The notes beneath the pieces were generated by a model. It saw nothing but the letters and a program-made list of their open reading frames with translations, made no database searches and was not told the DNA's origin. From Monoraphidium neglectum (lineage: Eukaryota; Chlorophyta; Chlorophyceae; Sphaeropleales; Selenastraceae): a stretch of 20,518 bases of DNA. The stretch lies in the NCBI RefSeq assembly GCF_000611645.1, contig NW_014013120.1, forward strand, positions 1,124-21,641, given 5' to 3'. Of the stretch, positions 1 to 9,388 are shown piece by piece. Made by a program: the position numbers and the translations under genes. How positions within the stretch are numbered: position 1 is the first letter of the stretch; each line of letters starts with the position of its first letter.

Positions 1-102
1 GGCGGCGCCCAGAACGGGGCCGGCGGCGAGGGCGGGGAGGGCCCGATGGATGTGGACGGGCCCGCGCCGGGGGCGGGAGGGGCAGAGAGCGGCAGCAAGT
101 GA
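1..102 (+). CDS. C-terminal end of an unidentified protein (partial)
   Basis: Frame 1 is open from the left edge to a TGA at 100-102 and gives 33 residues rich in Gly, Ala and Glu, with the acidic motif PMDVDGP near the middle and a Gly-Ser-Lys end. Codon use is extremely GC-rich, like the other genes here. Low-complexity acidic tails with an MDVD element occur at the ends of several unrelated eukaryotic proteins, including some Hsp70-like and proteasome-associated ones, so the family cannot be named from this fragment. The coding call rests only on composition and the clean stop. The gene is convergent with the dihydrouridine synthase gene that ends at 581. I found no TGTAA in the 480 bases after the stop. 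Confidence 0.5.
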   Translation, partial: GGAQNGAGGEGGEGPMDVDGPAPGAGGAESGSK

Positions 103-580
103 GGAGGGCCCGGCATTGTGGGTCGCGCAGTAAGGTTTTCGAGCAGCAAGCTTTGGGGTTTCATGCAGAGGCTTCGTTTCGTCACTGTCGCAGCTGTTGC
201 GTTTGCTGGTGCTCTTCTGGCATGTACAAAAACGAGTGAAGCCGCGAGTGTTAACAAGCCTCTGGCCCCTGAATGCGTCATCCAAGGCGTGCGGTTACAG
301 CGGCACGAGCGGCAGGAGCGAAGGTGTGAGCAGCCGGCCAGCATATGCAAGGGCGGGCTGTTGGAGACCCGATGCCCCAAAGATGGCCAGGCGCTGCAGT
401 CTCAATGTGACTCAGATGGGCTGAAAAACAATTGCTCAATGTAGCAATCGGTAGCAGCAAGAAGGCAAGCAGGCCGCTGCGCCGGTTTTCCACACGGTGT
501 CTGCATGTGCAGTCACCCGTGGCCCATGGAGCACAGCGACGGGGCCACATCAGCCCTCAAAAAATGAAAATTCAAGCAAC
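103..580. other. Convergent intergenic region / 3' UTRs
   Basis: This stretch lies between the stop of the left-edge gene (102, +) and the stop of the dihydrouridine synthase gene (581, minus). It is clearly less GC-rich than the coding exons. It should hold the 3' UTRs of both genes. A 93-codon ORF with an N-terminal hydrophobic segment (163-444, +) lies inside and is described under findings; I do not call it a gene. Confidence 0.5.
295..299 (-). terminator. Candidate polyadenylation signal (TGTAA) of the Dus gene
   Basis: TTACA on the + strand reads TGTAA on the minus strand, 282 bases downstream of the dihydrouridine synthase stop. TGTAA is the usual poly(A) signal of chlorophycean nuclear genes. 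It is the only copy I found between the stop and the left edge. A five-base motif has little weight alone, so the call depends on its position. Confidence 0.35.
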
Positions 581-1168
581 TCATGCCGCCTGCACCAGCG
601 CCGGCGCCACGGATGCGGGCGCCGCAGCAGCTGCTGGCGCTGCATCCGCCGCTGCCGCCGCCGCACCACCCGCCGCGCCCGCCCCCGCCCCTGCCCCCGC
701 CGCCGTGCCAAGGGGCTGCCACTGCCGCTCGCCGTACGCCGCCACCATCGCCGCCGCACCGCCCGGCACCGTGGACGCCCCCTTGAGGCTCATATGGTTG
801 ACGAGAACTGGGTCCTCGGGGCCGCCCTGGCGCCAGTGCTCGCGCACAAGCTCCTGCGCGCGCGCAAGCAGCTGACCGCCGCTGACATCAGCGACTTGGG
901 CGCGCAGCAGGGGGCCGCAGGCGGCGCGGAGCTTGGGAGAGCCCGAGAAGAGGTACTTCAGGGCCTGGTTCGGTGTGATTGTGTGTGTATGATTGGGTGT
1001 GTGTGTGATTGGGTGTGTGTGTGTGTGTGTGTGTGTGTCAGTGAGTTGTGTCCATGTGTGCGTGTGAGTGGATGTGTGCTGTGTGTGGGATTGAGAGAGA
1101 GAGAGAGACAGAGAGAGAGAGAATGTGTGTCTGTTTTATTTGTGTGCATGTGTTGTGTAGGTGTGTGA

Positions 1169-1234
<66 letters not shown>

Positions 1235-3676
1235 ATGTTTGTGTGTGCGCGTGTGTGTGTCTGTGCGTGCGTGCGTGCGCACGCGTGTGTGTTCAGATAG
1301 GGGTCTCAGTCGTCACCAAAGGAGAGCCCGTAAACTCATTGCTGTTGGGGAAGGGTGACACGAGAAGGCCAGGCCGGCGGTGCGAGCCTCTTCCATTGGC
1401 CTCCTTGAATGGCCGCACGGGCATGGCAGCGTGGGCGGCGCGGCGCAAAAGGTGCTTTCCCAGGGGCGGGCCAGCTGTCTCACCTTTTTGAGGCGCCCAG
1501 GCCGCGCCTGGTCGCTCTGGGGTGCAGTCAAGGGAAGGTGGATGGTCGAAAATGAACCGGTCAGACACCGCCGGCGCGGCCGTGAGTGAGAGCAGGTAAT
1601 CCAAGGTGCTGGCTGGGAGAGGGTGTGCGTGACAAGGCTGGCGCTGCAGCATGTGGACAGCGTTCGGCCAAACAGGCGAAAAGACGTGCTGTGGACCGGA
1701 CCTTTCCTCACACCGCACAACCCCAAGGCCGCCCCCGCCCCGTGGAAGCACTCACGTAGGCCGCCGCCGTCTCGTACCGCCCGTCCGGCCCTGTTGACGC
1801 GTACCGCTCCAGGAAGCTACAAACCGCCTCCGCCTCGTCCGGCCACACGTCCCGCTCCCACCCCAGCCCGCCGCCGCCGCCGCCTTGCCCCTGACCTTGC
1901 TGCTGCCCCTGCCGCTCCTGCCGCCGCCGCTCCGCCGCCGCCGCCTGGTCTGCCGCGAAGGAGGCGCGGATCCGATGGAACACGAGGGGGTCGCTGATGG
2001 CGCCGCGCCCCACCATGATGCCGTCGCAGCCCGTCAGCTCCAGCAGCTTCCTGGCAGTCGCCGCATCCACCACGTCGCCGTTGCCGATCTGGAGGGCGGC
2101 GATGACGTCACGGTGACAACGCGTGACGCGGCGGCGCGGCGCGATCGGCACGTGTGCTTTTGCATAGGCCAAGCGCCGTTCTAGCGCCTATGATGGTGTC
2201 AAATACAAGGTCTGACACACTGCGCCAAGGGCATGCACATGGCACTTCCTGCACGACCCGCCCGAGAGCCCAGGAGGCGCGTTCCAGATAACACCCCACC
2301 ACGGGAATGTCCAGCAGCGCCTTGGCGCGCGCCACGAGCGACCAGTCAGCGCCCCCCGCGTACGCCTGCCGCTTGGTGCGCGGGTGCAGCGTCACGAAAG
2401 CGGCGCCGCCGGCCTGCGCCGCGAGCAGCGCGTCCTCAAACAGGCTCGTGTCGTCGAAGCCGGACCGCATTTTGACGGACACGGGCGCGGCGCCCTCGAC
2501 GGCCTCCACCAGCGCAGCCACGAGGGCCTGCATGCGGTCGGGCGTCTTGAGCAGCCTGGGGGGGCGAGGGGCAGGGGACGCGGGCCGTGGCTTGAAGTGG
2601 GGGTGCCCGAGGGTTGACGAGACGCCGGCCGCAGAGGGCCGGTGATGGGGAGGCGCGGGTGCAGCACAGCTGTTTGGGCGCAGGGTGATTGCGATGGCGG
2701 GCCTCAAACAGGAACAGCAGCCCGACCCCCCACCCAGATAACTTGGGTTGGAGGGTGAGGGTTGCTGAGGCAGGCGATTGCAGGAGCTGTTCGAGGTTGC
2801 GAGCGCATCCCTTGCCGAACCCGCAGCCGTAACAAGCGCGGGTCCCGTCGCGGCCGCCGCGGCAGCAGGCACGAGCGCAGCCGCCGCGCCACCCACGTGG
2901 AACCGGCGCCGTTGCCCGTGACGCTGTTGGCGGGGCACCCGCAGTTCAAGTCGACGCGCGGCGCCCCCAGCTCCAGCGCCAGCCGCCGCGCCGCCGCCGC
3001 CATCAGCCTAACCTCGGACCCCATTATCTGGGCCCCCAGCGGGACCCCCCACGGCGCGAGCTCGTGCGCGGAGTAGCCGGCGGTCACGCCGCGGATTACG
3101 GCGGCGGGGCGGTCGGCCTTGGAGGGGACGCGGATGAACTCGGTGCAGGCCTCGTCGAAGCCGCCGGCGGCGGAGGCGAGGGCGGCGCGCATGGGTGCGT
3201 CGGCGAGGTTCTCCATGGGGGCCAGGAACAGGGCTGGGCAGGCGTCGGGCTGCGTGCGGCGCCTTTGGATGGGTTTAAGAAGGGCAAGAGGGAAGGATTG
3301 TTGACGTTTCGGTTGGGTGGGGGGGAGGATAGCGAGGTGTTGGTGGCTCGAGGATGCGAGGTGTCCGGGCGTGGACAACAGCTCGCGCCGTGACCGAACG
3401 TGCTGCTTGCGCGCCGGCTGGGGGGGGAGCATGGTGCGCCCCGCACCTGTTCAAGAGCCCGAGGTAGTCGACGCGCGGCGCGGCGTGCGCGGCGCCGGTG
3501 GCGTCATTGGCGTGCGCCGCTCCCGTATTGCTGCAGATAGCCACACCCACGCTTGCGAAAGCCGCCGCCGTGCGCGGGCGCCGCGGCGCGGCTCGCCGTC
3601 TGCCCGCATGCGATACGGGCGGCGCCGCGCACGCATGGGCGCTCCGGCCAAGCGGCGGTGGGATGGTCCGCTGCAT
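581..3676 (-). CDS. tRNA-dihydrouridine synthase (Dus family), six exons
   Basis: FMN enzyme that reduces uridine to dihydrouridine in tRNA. Exons in order of transcription: 3676-3447, 3262-2897, 2555-2300, 2088-1756, 1516-1484, 964-581. All phases agree and give about 533 aa. Visible Dus motifs: LFLAPMENLADAPMR (res 88-102, FMN-barrel start), DLNCGCPANSVTGNGAGS (181-198, catalytic Cys186), VSVKMRSGF, HPRTKRQAYAGGADW (from His256), DIPVIGNGDV (joined across an intron) and GCDGIMVGRGAISDP. The C-terminal domain continues as GRLKK-ALKYLFSGSPKLR across the last intron and ends in an Ala/Gly-rich tail. The first exon is an Arg/Ala-rich leader compatible with organelle targeting. It is the least certain part: the frame is open to an ATG at 3874, and the next exon could instead begin at 3233. 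Conservation of the barrel leaves little doubt about the family; the subfamily (DusC-like or plastid type) is open. Confidence 0.9.
965..1483 (-). repeat. Microsatellite-filled last intron of the Dus gene
   Basis: The 519-base intron is flanked by a GTGAGA donor and an ACCAG acceptor (minus strand). From about 978 to 1290 the + strand is almost pure GT repeat, including an uninterrupted (GT)n of about 60 bases at 1173-1233 and a GA-rich block at 1091-1122. In the sense of the gene this is a long (CA)n tract that reaches to within about 15 bases of the 3' splice site, where a pyrimidine tract is normally expected. Open frames across it encode only Cys-Val or His-Thr repeats and are artefacts. 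Confidence 0.85.
1484..1516 (-). other. 33-nt exon 5 of the Dus gene
   Basis: This exon encodes SDQARPGRLKK in phase 0/0. A CCCAG acceptor precedes it and a near-consensus AAG|GTGAGA donor follows. It joins ETAAAY (exon 4) to ALKYLFSGSP (exon 6), restoring the GRLK...YL pattern that follows the barrel in bacterial-type Dus proteins. A longer exon starting at an upstream CCCAG (to about 1610, also phase 0) stays open, so the 5' edge is the likely rather than the only choice. Confidence 0.65.
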
Positions 3677-4161
3677 CAAAGCGTGCGGCTTGCAGCGCGA
3701 GCGGGGGTGTCGCCGCCGCCGCTTTGGTGGTGCGGTGTAGTCCCCACGGATGCAGCCACTACGAACCGAAAATTCGATGCCAATGGGATGTATCAAGCAG
3801 CCCAGACCGTGCCCTAAAATCCCTGCCGGTGTAGGCACTGCCCTCCTGCTGTGAACCAAAGCAAGCGTCGTCAAACCTGTCGTGGGGCTTGATTATGATA
3901 ACTCGCTAAAAATCGGTATCCAGCGTCAAGTCGTATCATATATGATTCATTACAATTGAGGAGGCCACGTGTGTGCGGGTCTCCTGGGCTTGGCTGGGAG
4001 CTCAGGAGCGTAGTTCCATCATACTTCATTAGGGTTCAAGCACGAGAAACTGGTACTCAGCCTATCCCGACTGACTGCATAACAGGCAGTGGAGTGGCGC
4101 GGGTGCAAAACCAGAACGTCGCGCGCGGGTCTGGTAGCGCGCCTCGCTGCTTGCCGCCTCC
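3677..4161. promoter_or_regulatory. Divergent promoter region between Dus (minus) and MFS transporter (+)
   Basis: The two genes are transcribed away from each other from this interval of about 485 bases (287 if the Dus protein starts at 3874). The part at 3870-3960 is the most AT-rich DNA nearby. It contains a perfect 12-bp palindrome, ATCATATATGAT, at 3935-3946, followed by a CACGTG hexamer (G-box/E-box core) at 3966-3971. I infer a shared bidirectional promoter. No TATA box could be assigned with confidence. Confidence 0.45.
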
Positions 4162-7100
4162 ATGACCGATGGGAACGGCGGCGCAGGCAGGCAGCCGGCG
4201 TGGCTGCGGGCCGCGTCCCTGGTTGCATACAGCCTGAGGTGAGGCAGCGCGCTCGCCGCCGGGAGCCACAACGGGCGCCCTCCTGCATCATCAGCAGCGT
4301 TGAGCCTGCACACGTCCGCGCGCCCACCATGCCAACCGCCCCCCTACTGCCGACCCCGCCCGCCCCGCCGGCACGCCCCACCTGCCCTACCCCTGTGCAC
4401 CCAGCTTCCTTGTGTTTGGCCTGGAGGTGAGTTGGAGCGCATCAATGCGCCGCAATCGCCGCCGCGCGAGCACAGAATCGTGGGTTGCGCCGCGGATGCT
4501 TTGTACAACGGCACACGCTCCCGGACGGCCCTCGGGCGCCGCCCCGCTTCCTGATGCACCCGGCCACCTAAATCCACACCGAATCTTTCCCCCACCCCGC
4601 TGCGGTGAACGTGCCGTTTTCTGAGCAGGTCAACCTCCTGGGCCCCACCGCCATTGACTTGGCATCGAAGATTGGGGTGGTCGAGGCCGACCTGGTGCGC
4701 CGCCGCGCGCCCGCCTCTTGCGGCGGCCGCACCTCCACGTGCGCACACACGCTGCTCCCACACGCTGCACGTCTGCTGCAGTTGCCAGAGCCGCCTCGCT
4801 ATTGAAAGGGGTATGGCCATAAACTGAGCACCTCAACCACATGCTGCAGTTCAGGGGCCCTCGCTGCACTCCAAGGCGTTGCGAGCGGCGGCTTCTGCCC
4901 TGATTTGCAAAACGAACACCCCTCCGCTTCCTCCGGCTGCGCGCGCCACGCACGCAGGGGGTGGTGTTCACGGTCAATGGCCTGATCTCAGTGCTGGGCG
5001 CCGTCCCTGCCGGCTGGATGATCGACAACCTGCCAGGCCACACGCTGCTGGCGCTGTCGCTGCTCACGCAGGCAGGCCCACTTGCTGCGACATGCTGTGC
5101 TGTGCTGTGCTGTGCTGTGCTGTGCTGTGCTGTGCTGTGCTGTGCTGCGTTGTGCTGCGCTGTGCTGCGCTGCGCTGTGCTGCGCTGCGCTGTGCTGTGC
5201 TGCGCTGTGCTGTGCTGTGCTGTGCTGCGCTGTGCTGTGCTGTGCTGTGCTGTGCTGTGCTGTGCTGTGCTGCGCTGTGCCACATGGCTCCGCAGCATGC
5301 CTGGCTGTCAGAAGCGAGTAGTTTTGGCCTCTGGGACGTCGCCAGCGGCTCAGGTGTCACACACATCCTGGCCCCAAACCACTGGCAAAAGGGAGGCCCC
5401 ATCGTCCCAAGTCCCATCTTTGCAGTCAGCCAAACGCCACGCGCCCCTCCAAAGAAACCCTTCGCGGCTCCCATATTGCGCCCCGCGCCCCGCCCCAGGC
5501 CGTGGGCATGGTGTTTGTTGCGTCCCAGACGACGCTGCTTGGTGTCGTGCTGGTGTTTGGGGCGTCGGCGCTGACCTGGAATGTGGTCAACACCGCAGGG
5601 AACGTGCTGTGCCTTTCACAGTCGCCAGAGGTGCGTCCTCGCGACCCCACCACTCCTCAGCCCTGGCCTTGCGAGGGTGGGGGCAGCTGGGACGCTGTGC
5701 ACGTGCTTGGTATGGCGGGGGTGCGACGCAGGGCAAGCGGGGGTAAGGAACAGCGGGCTCAGGGGGCTGGTCGATGGAGCTTTCCGTGCATTTGTGGCAG
5801 CCGACCGGCTCCAGCGGCGCTGCACATGCGGCATTTGCCCACCTTTGTCTACCGCCCAGCCGCGACGTGGCGCCAGCCAGCGTGCTTGACGTGCCGCTCT
5901 GCTACTCTCACATTCCCTCATAATGGCGGGCCGGCCCCCTCCGCTCTCCGCCGCTGCCCCCACAAACCAACCAGGGCCACTCCAGCCTGATGATCAACCT
6001 GGTCAACGCGCTGTTCGGCGTCGGCGCCCTCTGCGCGCCGCTGCTGGCGGAGCTCTGCATTTCGCTGTGGGGCTCCACCCTGGCCGCATACCCCGCCACG
6101 GCCGCGCTCACGGCCGCGTCGGGGTTGGTGTTCCTGCTGCTGCCCAGCCCGCAGACGCCCGTGGCCGCCGCCGCGGCCGCCTCCTCCGCGGCGGATGGCG
6201 CGGGCGCCGCGGCAGAGGCGGGGGAGGGCGCGCGGCAGCCGCTGCTGGCGGCGGCGGACGGCGGCGCGCAGGGGGGCGCGGCGGCGGCGGGCGGGAAGCG
6301 GGGCGGCGACGGCGGCAGCTGGGGCGCGGGGCCTGGCGGCGGCGACCCGTGGTCGCCATGGGGCCCCCTGGCGCGCGTGCTGTGGCCGGTGAGCGGCTTG
6401 CAGCATTTGCAGATTATGGGAGACGCACACGTGAAGTTTGTTGAGAGCAGGGCGCCATGGCCTGGCAGTGCTGGGCCTTGGCTGCGGACGCGATGCTATG
6501 GCTTGCGCCAAGCGACAGCGACTCAGTTTTGCTTGTCGCCAACTCAACCGAACCCGCCGGTACACACCAAACCTTACACTGAAGCAAAGACAACCCAGGA
6601 TACCCCCTCATCCCTTCACCCTTCAGGCCGCCGCCTTTGTGTTTTTGTCTGTCGGACTGGAGGTCGCCTTCGGCGGCTGGACTACGGTCTACGCCACCCG
6701 CTGGCTCGGGCAGTCCGAGGCCGACGGCCACGCGCTGACATCAGCGTACTGGGGCGCCTTCACCGCCGGCCGCGTCGCCGCCGCCGCCGCCGCCGCCGCG
6801 CTGTCGCCGTCGGCGCTGCTCCTCGCGTCGATGCCGCTCGCGCTCGCGGGCGGCGCTGCGGCAATCGCGCTGCCGCCGGCGGCGCTGGCGGGCGCGCCGG
6901 CGACGGCCGCAGTCGTCCTCGTGGGCCTGGGTGTTTCCACCGGGTTTGCAAACCTGCTGGCCCTTCTAGAGGCCTACTCCCCCATCAACGGCAGCGTCAC
7001 CGGGCTGCTCAGCGGCTTCGCGGGTGCGGGCACGATGCTCATGCCGCTGGCCATCGCGCTGCTCGCGAAATCCACGCCCCTGGGCTACTCTGGGCTGATG

Positions 7101-7328
7101 TGGACCACCCTGGTCGCGATGCTGCTGCAGTTTGTGTGCCTGCTGCCGATCATGACGGGCGCGGGGGCCCATAAAAGCGGCGTGCTTGTGCGGGCGCACG
7201 ACGTGTCAATCCCGCCGTCCGAGGCGGGAGGCGGCGGCGGAGGCGGCAGCGGCGAGGGTGGAGATACTGAGGAGGGGCTTGGAGGTGCGGCACCTGGGGC
7301 AGCAATTGCGGCAGCGTCTCGGCGGTGA
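4162..7328 (+). CDS. MFS transporter, MFSD4 / FHS (sugar:H+ or Na+) type, seven exons
   Basis: Polytopic membrane carrier, probably for a hexose or similar sugar. Exons: 4162-4238, 4405-4426, 4629-4694, 4958-5071, 5499-5630, 5975-6388, 6627-7328, giving 508 aa with all phases consistent. Twelve hydrophobic segments can be traced. TM1 runs across three exons (LVAYSLSFLVFGLEVNLLGP), TM4 ends in NVVNTAGN where MFSD4/NaGLT1 proteins have a DTGxN-type motif, and TM5 carries SLMINLVNALFGVGALCAPLL, matching the 'HFxFxxGAxxxPxL' region of that family. A Gly/Ala-rich cytosolic loop of about 75 residues (near 197-272) separates TM6 and TM7, and the tail is Gly-rich. The ATG at 4162 was chosen because its short exon splices in phase to complete TM1. 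Intron 4 appears to use a GC donor. Substrate is unknown. Confidence 0.87.
4405..4426 (+). other. 22-nt microexon of the MFS transporter
   Basis: It is bounded by a CACCCAG acceptor and a consensus GAG|GTGAGT donor. Its first base completes a Ser codon begun in exon 1, and the rest encodes FLVFGLE, the core of the first membrane helix. Without it, exons 1 and 3 do not join in frame and TM1 is lost. Confidence 0.75.
5072..5498 (+). other. Putative GC-AG intron 4 of the MFS transporter
   Basis: The exon ends ...LLTQ at CAG|GCAGGC, and the next exon starts CCCCAG|GCCGTG, encoding AVGMVF. Both junctions are phase 0 and together rebuild a continuous third membrane helix. No GT donor can be slid into place without changing the protein. 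A GT at 5097 paired with an AG at 5454 keeps the frame but inserts about 22 polar, Pro-rich residues into the helix, so I prefer GC-AG. Confidence 0.6.
5096..5280 (+). repeat. (TGTGC)37 tandem array
   Basis: This is an unbroken run of 37 five-base units. Most are TGTGC, about a dozen are TGCGC, and one is TGCGT. It begins about 25 bases after the donor of MFS intron 4. Because five is not a multiple of three, every frame stays open and yields Cys/Ala/Leu/Val repeats that are not real proteins. The array is TG-rich on the sense strand. Confidence 0.97.
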
Positions 7329-7875
7329 TGCCCGCTGCTGGGGCGCGCTTCAGTGCTTGCTCAGGGCTCTACTGCCGTGCCGCTGCACCCTTGCGACGGT
7401 GACCTGCGGCTCTGGAGCAGCACCCGTCCTGCCCTCGCCGGTCGCTCCGCAATGTTTCTTGTGTACATGCCATCGCTCCACCAGTTTTGCAGTGTGTGCC
7501 CCTGCACACGCCCCCGCTTCTCTTTGCTGGCATGCGTTGCCCTCGACTGCTGCCTGCCAGTATTCCTCAAGCAATACGCTACCCCCGGGGCGTACGAGCG
7601 AGTGTAACGCTCCTGCCGTGATTGTGCCGCCGACACATCACCCTAAACCTGGACATCACATCACATTGCAGTGCGATGCGCACCCCATAACACAGGCTAA
7701 GCGTGCTTCTGAGTGGCCATGGCATGAGTATTTGTGCGTGTACAGCCGCATTCAAACCGCATCTCAGCGAGCAGAAATCATGCCAACACCGTGTGGCAAC
7801 ACAGCTGCGCCAATGAGGCACCTCAGGACATAACGCCAGAGCACGGCGCGCCATGACAGTGAGGTCACCATGGTG
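7329..7875. other. Convergent intergenic region (MFS transporter / prolidase)
   Basis: These 547 bases lie between the two stop codons and should contain the 3' UTRs of both genes. Apart from the TGTAA at 7603 I see no conserved coding segment. No TTACA (minus-strand TGTAA) was found for the prolidase gene here, so its poly(A) signal may be a variant. Confidence 0.5.
7603..7607 (+). terminator. Candidate polyadenylation signal (TGTAA) of the MFS gene
   Basis: TGTAA lies 274 bases after the transporter stop codon at a normal 3' UTR distance, and is the first copy on this strand. The assignment rests on motif and position only. Confidence 0.45.
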
Positions 7876-9353
7876 TCACTTGCCGCCCCGCGGCCAGCCC
7901 TCCCCGGCCATGACCGCCTCCACGTCTTCCACGCTGCGGGGGACGTCCGTCAGCGACTCGCAGCCGTCCGCGGTGATCACCACGTTGTCCTCCAGGCGGA
8001 CTGTTGTTGTGGGGGTTCAGGGAAAGGGAAGTTGAGGAGGCATTTGGGGGGCTTGGGGACGCGATAGGGCTTTGATCGAGCGCGTTGACACAGCAAGGTC
8101 CAGAACTAGTGAGGCAGGCAAGCAGCTGCGGCTTGCAATGGCAATAGCCGCTTAGCAATCAAGGCTTGGGTTGACAAGTGCATGGAAGGGTGGATATCGC
8201 TGTCACGGCTCATTGTGGTCCAATGCAGTGCGCCGCACCTCCCCCAAAGCGCATGAAGCGCTGGAGCGCATCCGCGTTGATGAACTTCGACCGAGAGGGG
8301 TCCTGAGAGGGTTGGGTTGCAGAGTTCGCGACGGCGTCACGTGCGTGCACGTGTGATGCAAGCACTGCGAGGCTTGCGAGAAAGCGAGAGCAATGTGTGG
8401 CAGACGCCCAGTCGACAAGCAGCAATCCATCAGCCGATAACGCCGCTGGCCCTTCATTAATCCAATGGCGCCACGTCTCATGACCCTACCAAGCCCCGCC
8501 TTTAGGGCACCACATCCTCTCTCCCAACAGTCAGCGTACCCGCTCCCCATGTACCCGGTCCGCCCCTCCCTGCTAAATCCGATTTAGTCAGAAGCCTTGC
8601 TTGAACTGGACTTGAGTTGCCCTGTACCCCTTTCCTACACGCCCGTTGCACCCCCTGTCCTCCCGGCCCCCCAAATGGGGCCCTCATCACCTGCAGCGCG
8701 GGCTGGATGAGGAGGGGGATGAAGTAGCAGCCCGGCTCCACGGTGATCACCATCCCGGGCTCCATCAGGCGGGCGGTGCGCAGCGACTTGAACCCTGGAC
8801 GCTGGATCCTGGGGCAGGCAGCGCGCATGTGGGCATGGGATACGGGGGTTTCACTGGTTACTTCGGCACATGGCAGCAGCACGTGGGGCCACGAAGAGGG
8901 CAAAGCAACAACGAGGGGGAATTTTGGGCATCCTGTTAGCAGGCTTGGATTGAGCAGCCGAAAGGGTGCCATGGGGTTGGGGAGGGCAGGGGCCGGCGCC
9001 GCGCACCGCTCTGGCAGCCCCGGGCCGTAGCCGCCGACGTCGTGAGTGTCGATGCCCAGGAAGTGGCCGAGGCCTGGCGGCAGTGGGGAATTGATTGAGA
9101 ATTGTTTGGAGGGAAAGGGGATCAACCTTGCGCGTTTGACGCTGAGCAGAACGCTCCCAAACCGCCCCGTCAGGCAGGGCGGAGGCTGCAGGTGCTACCT
9201 TGCCGCTGGCGCTGGCAGCCCACCAGGAGCCAGCGCATCCAGCAACAAAGGGATGGGACCCTATGACTGAGCACGTGCCCATGTCAAGTTTCCATCGCCC
9301 GCCGCTTGCACAAACGCACACGCGCGTGCACACACAAACGAAAACACGTACAC

Positions 9354-9388
<35 letters not shown>

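Noticed and set aside
497..1168. 223-codon + strand frame opposite the Dus C-terminus
   Set aside because: It is antisense to a conserved exon and runs into the microsatellite; the residue pattern is shadow Arg/Cys repeat.
958..1491. Open frames encoding long Cys-Val or His-Thr repeats
   Set aside because: They are translations of the GT/CA microsatellite inside the last Dus intron; conserved exons on both sides splice over it.
4630..5574. Large open frames on both strands across the TGTGC array
   Set aside because: A five-base repeat without a stop keeps all frames open. The conserved transporter exons on either side use the + strand and exclude the array.
5918..6565. Long minus-strand frame rich in Arg/Gly/Ala opposite MFS exon 6
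   Set aside because: Mirror of very GC-rich coding DNA; the + strand shows family motifs and consistent splice phases, the minus strand shows neither.
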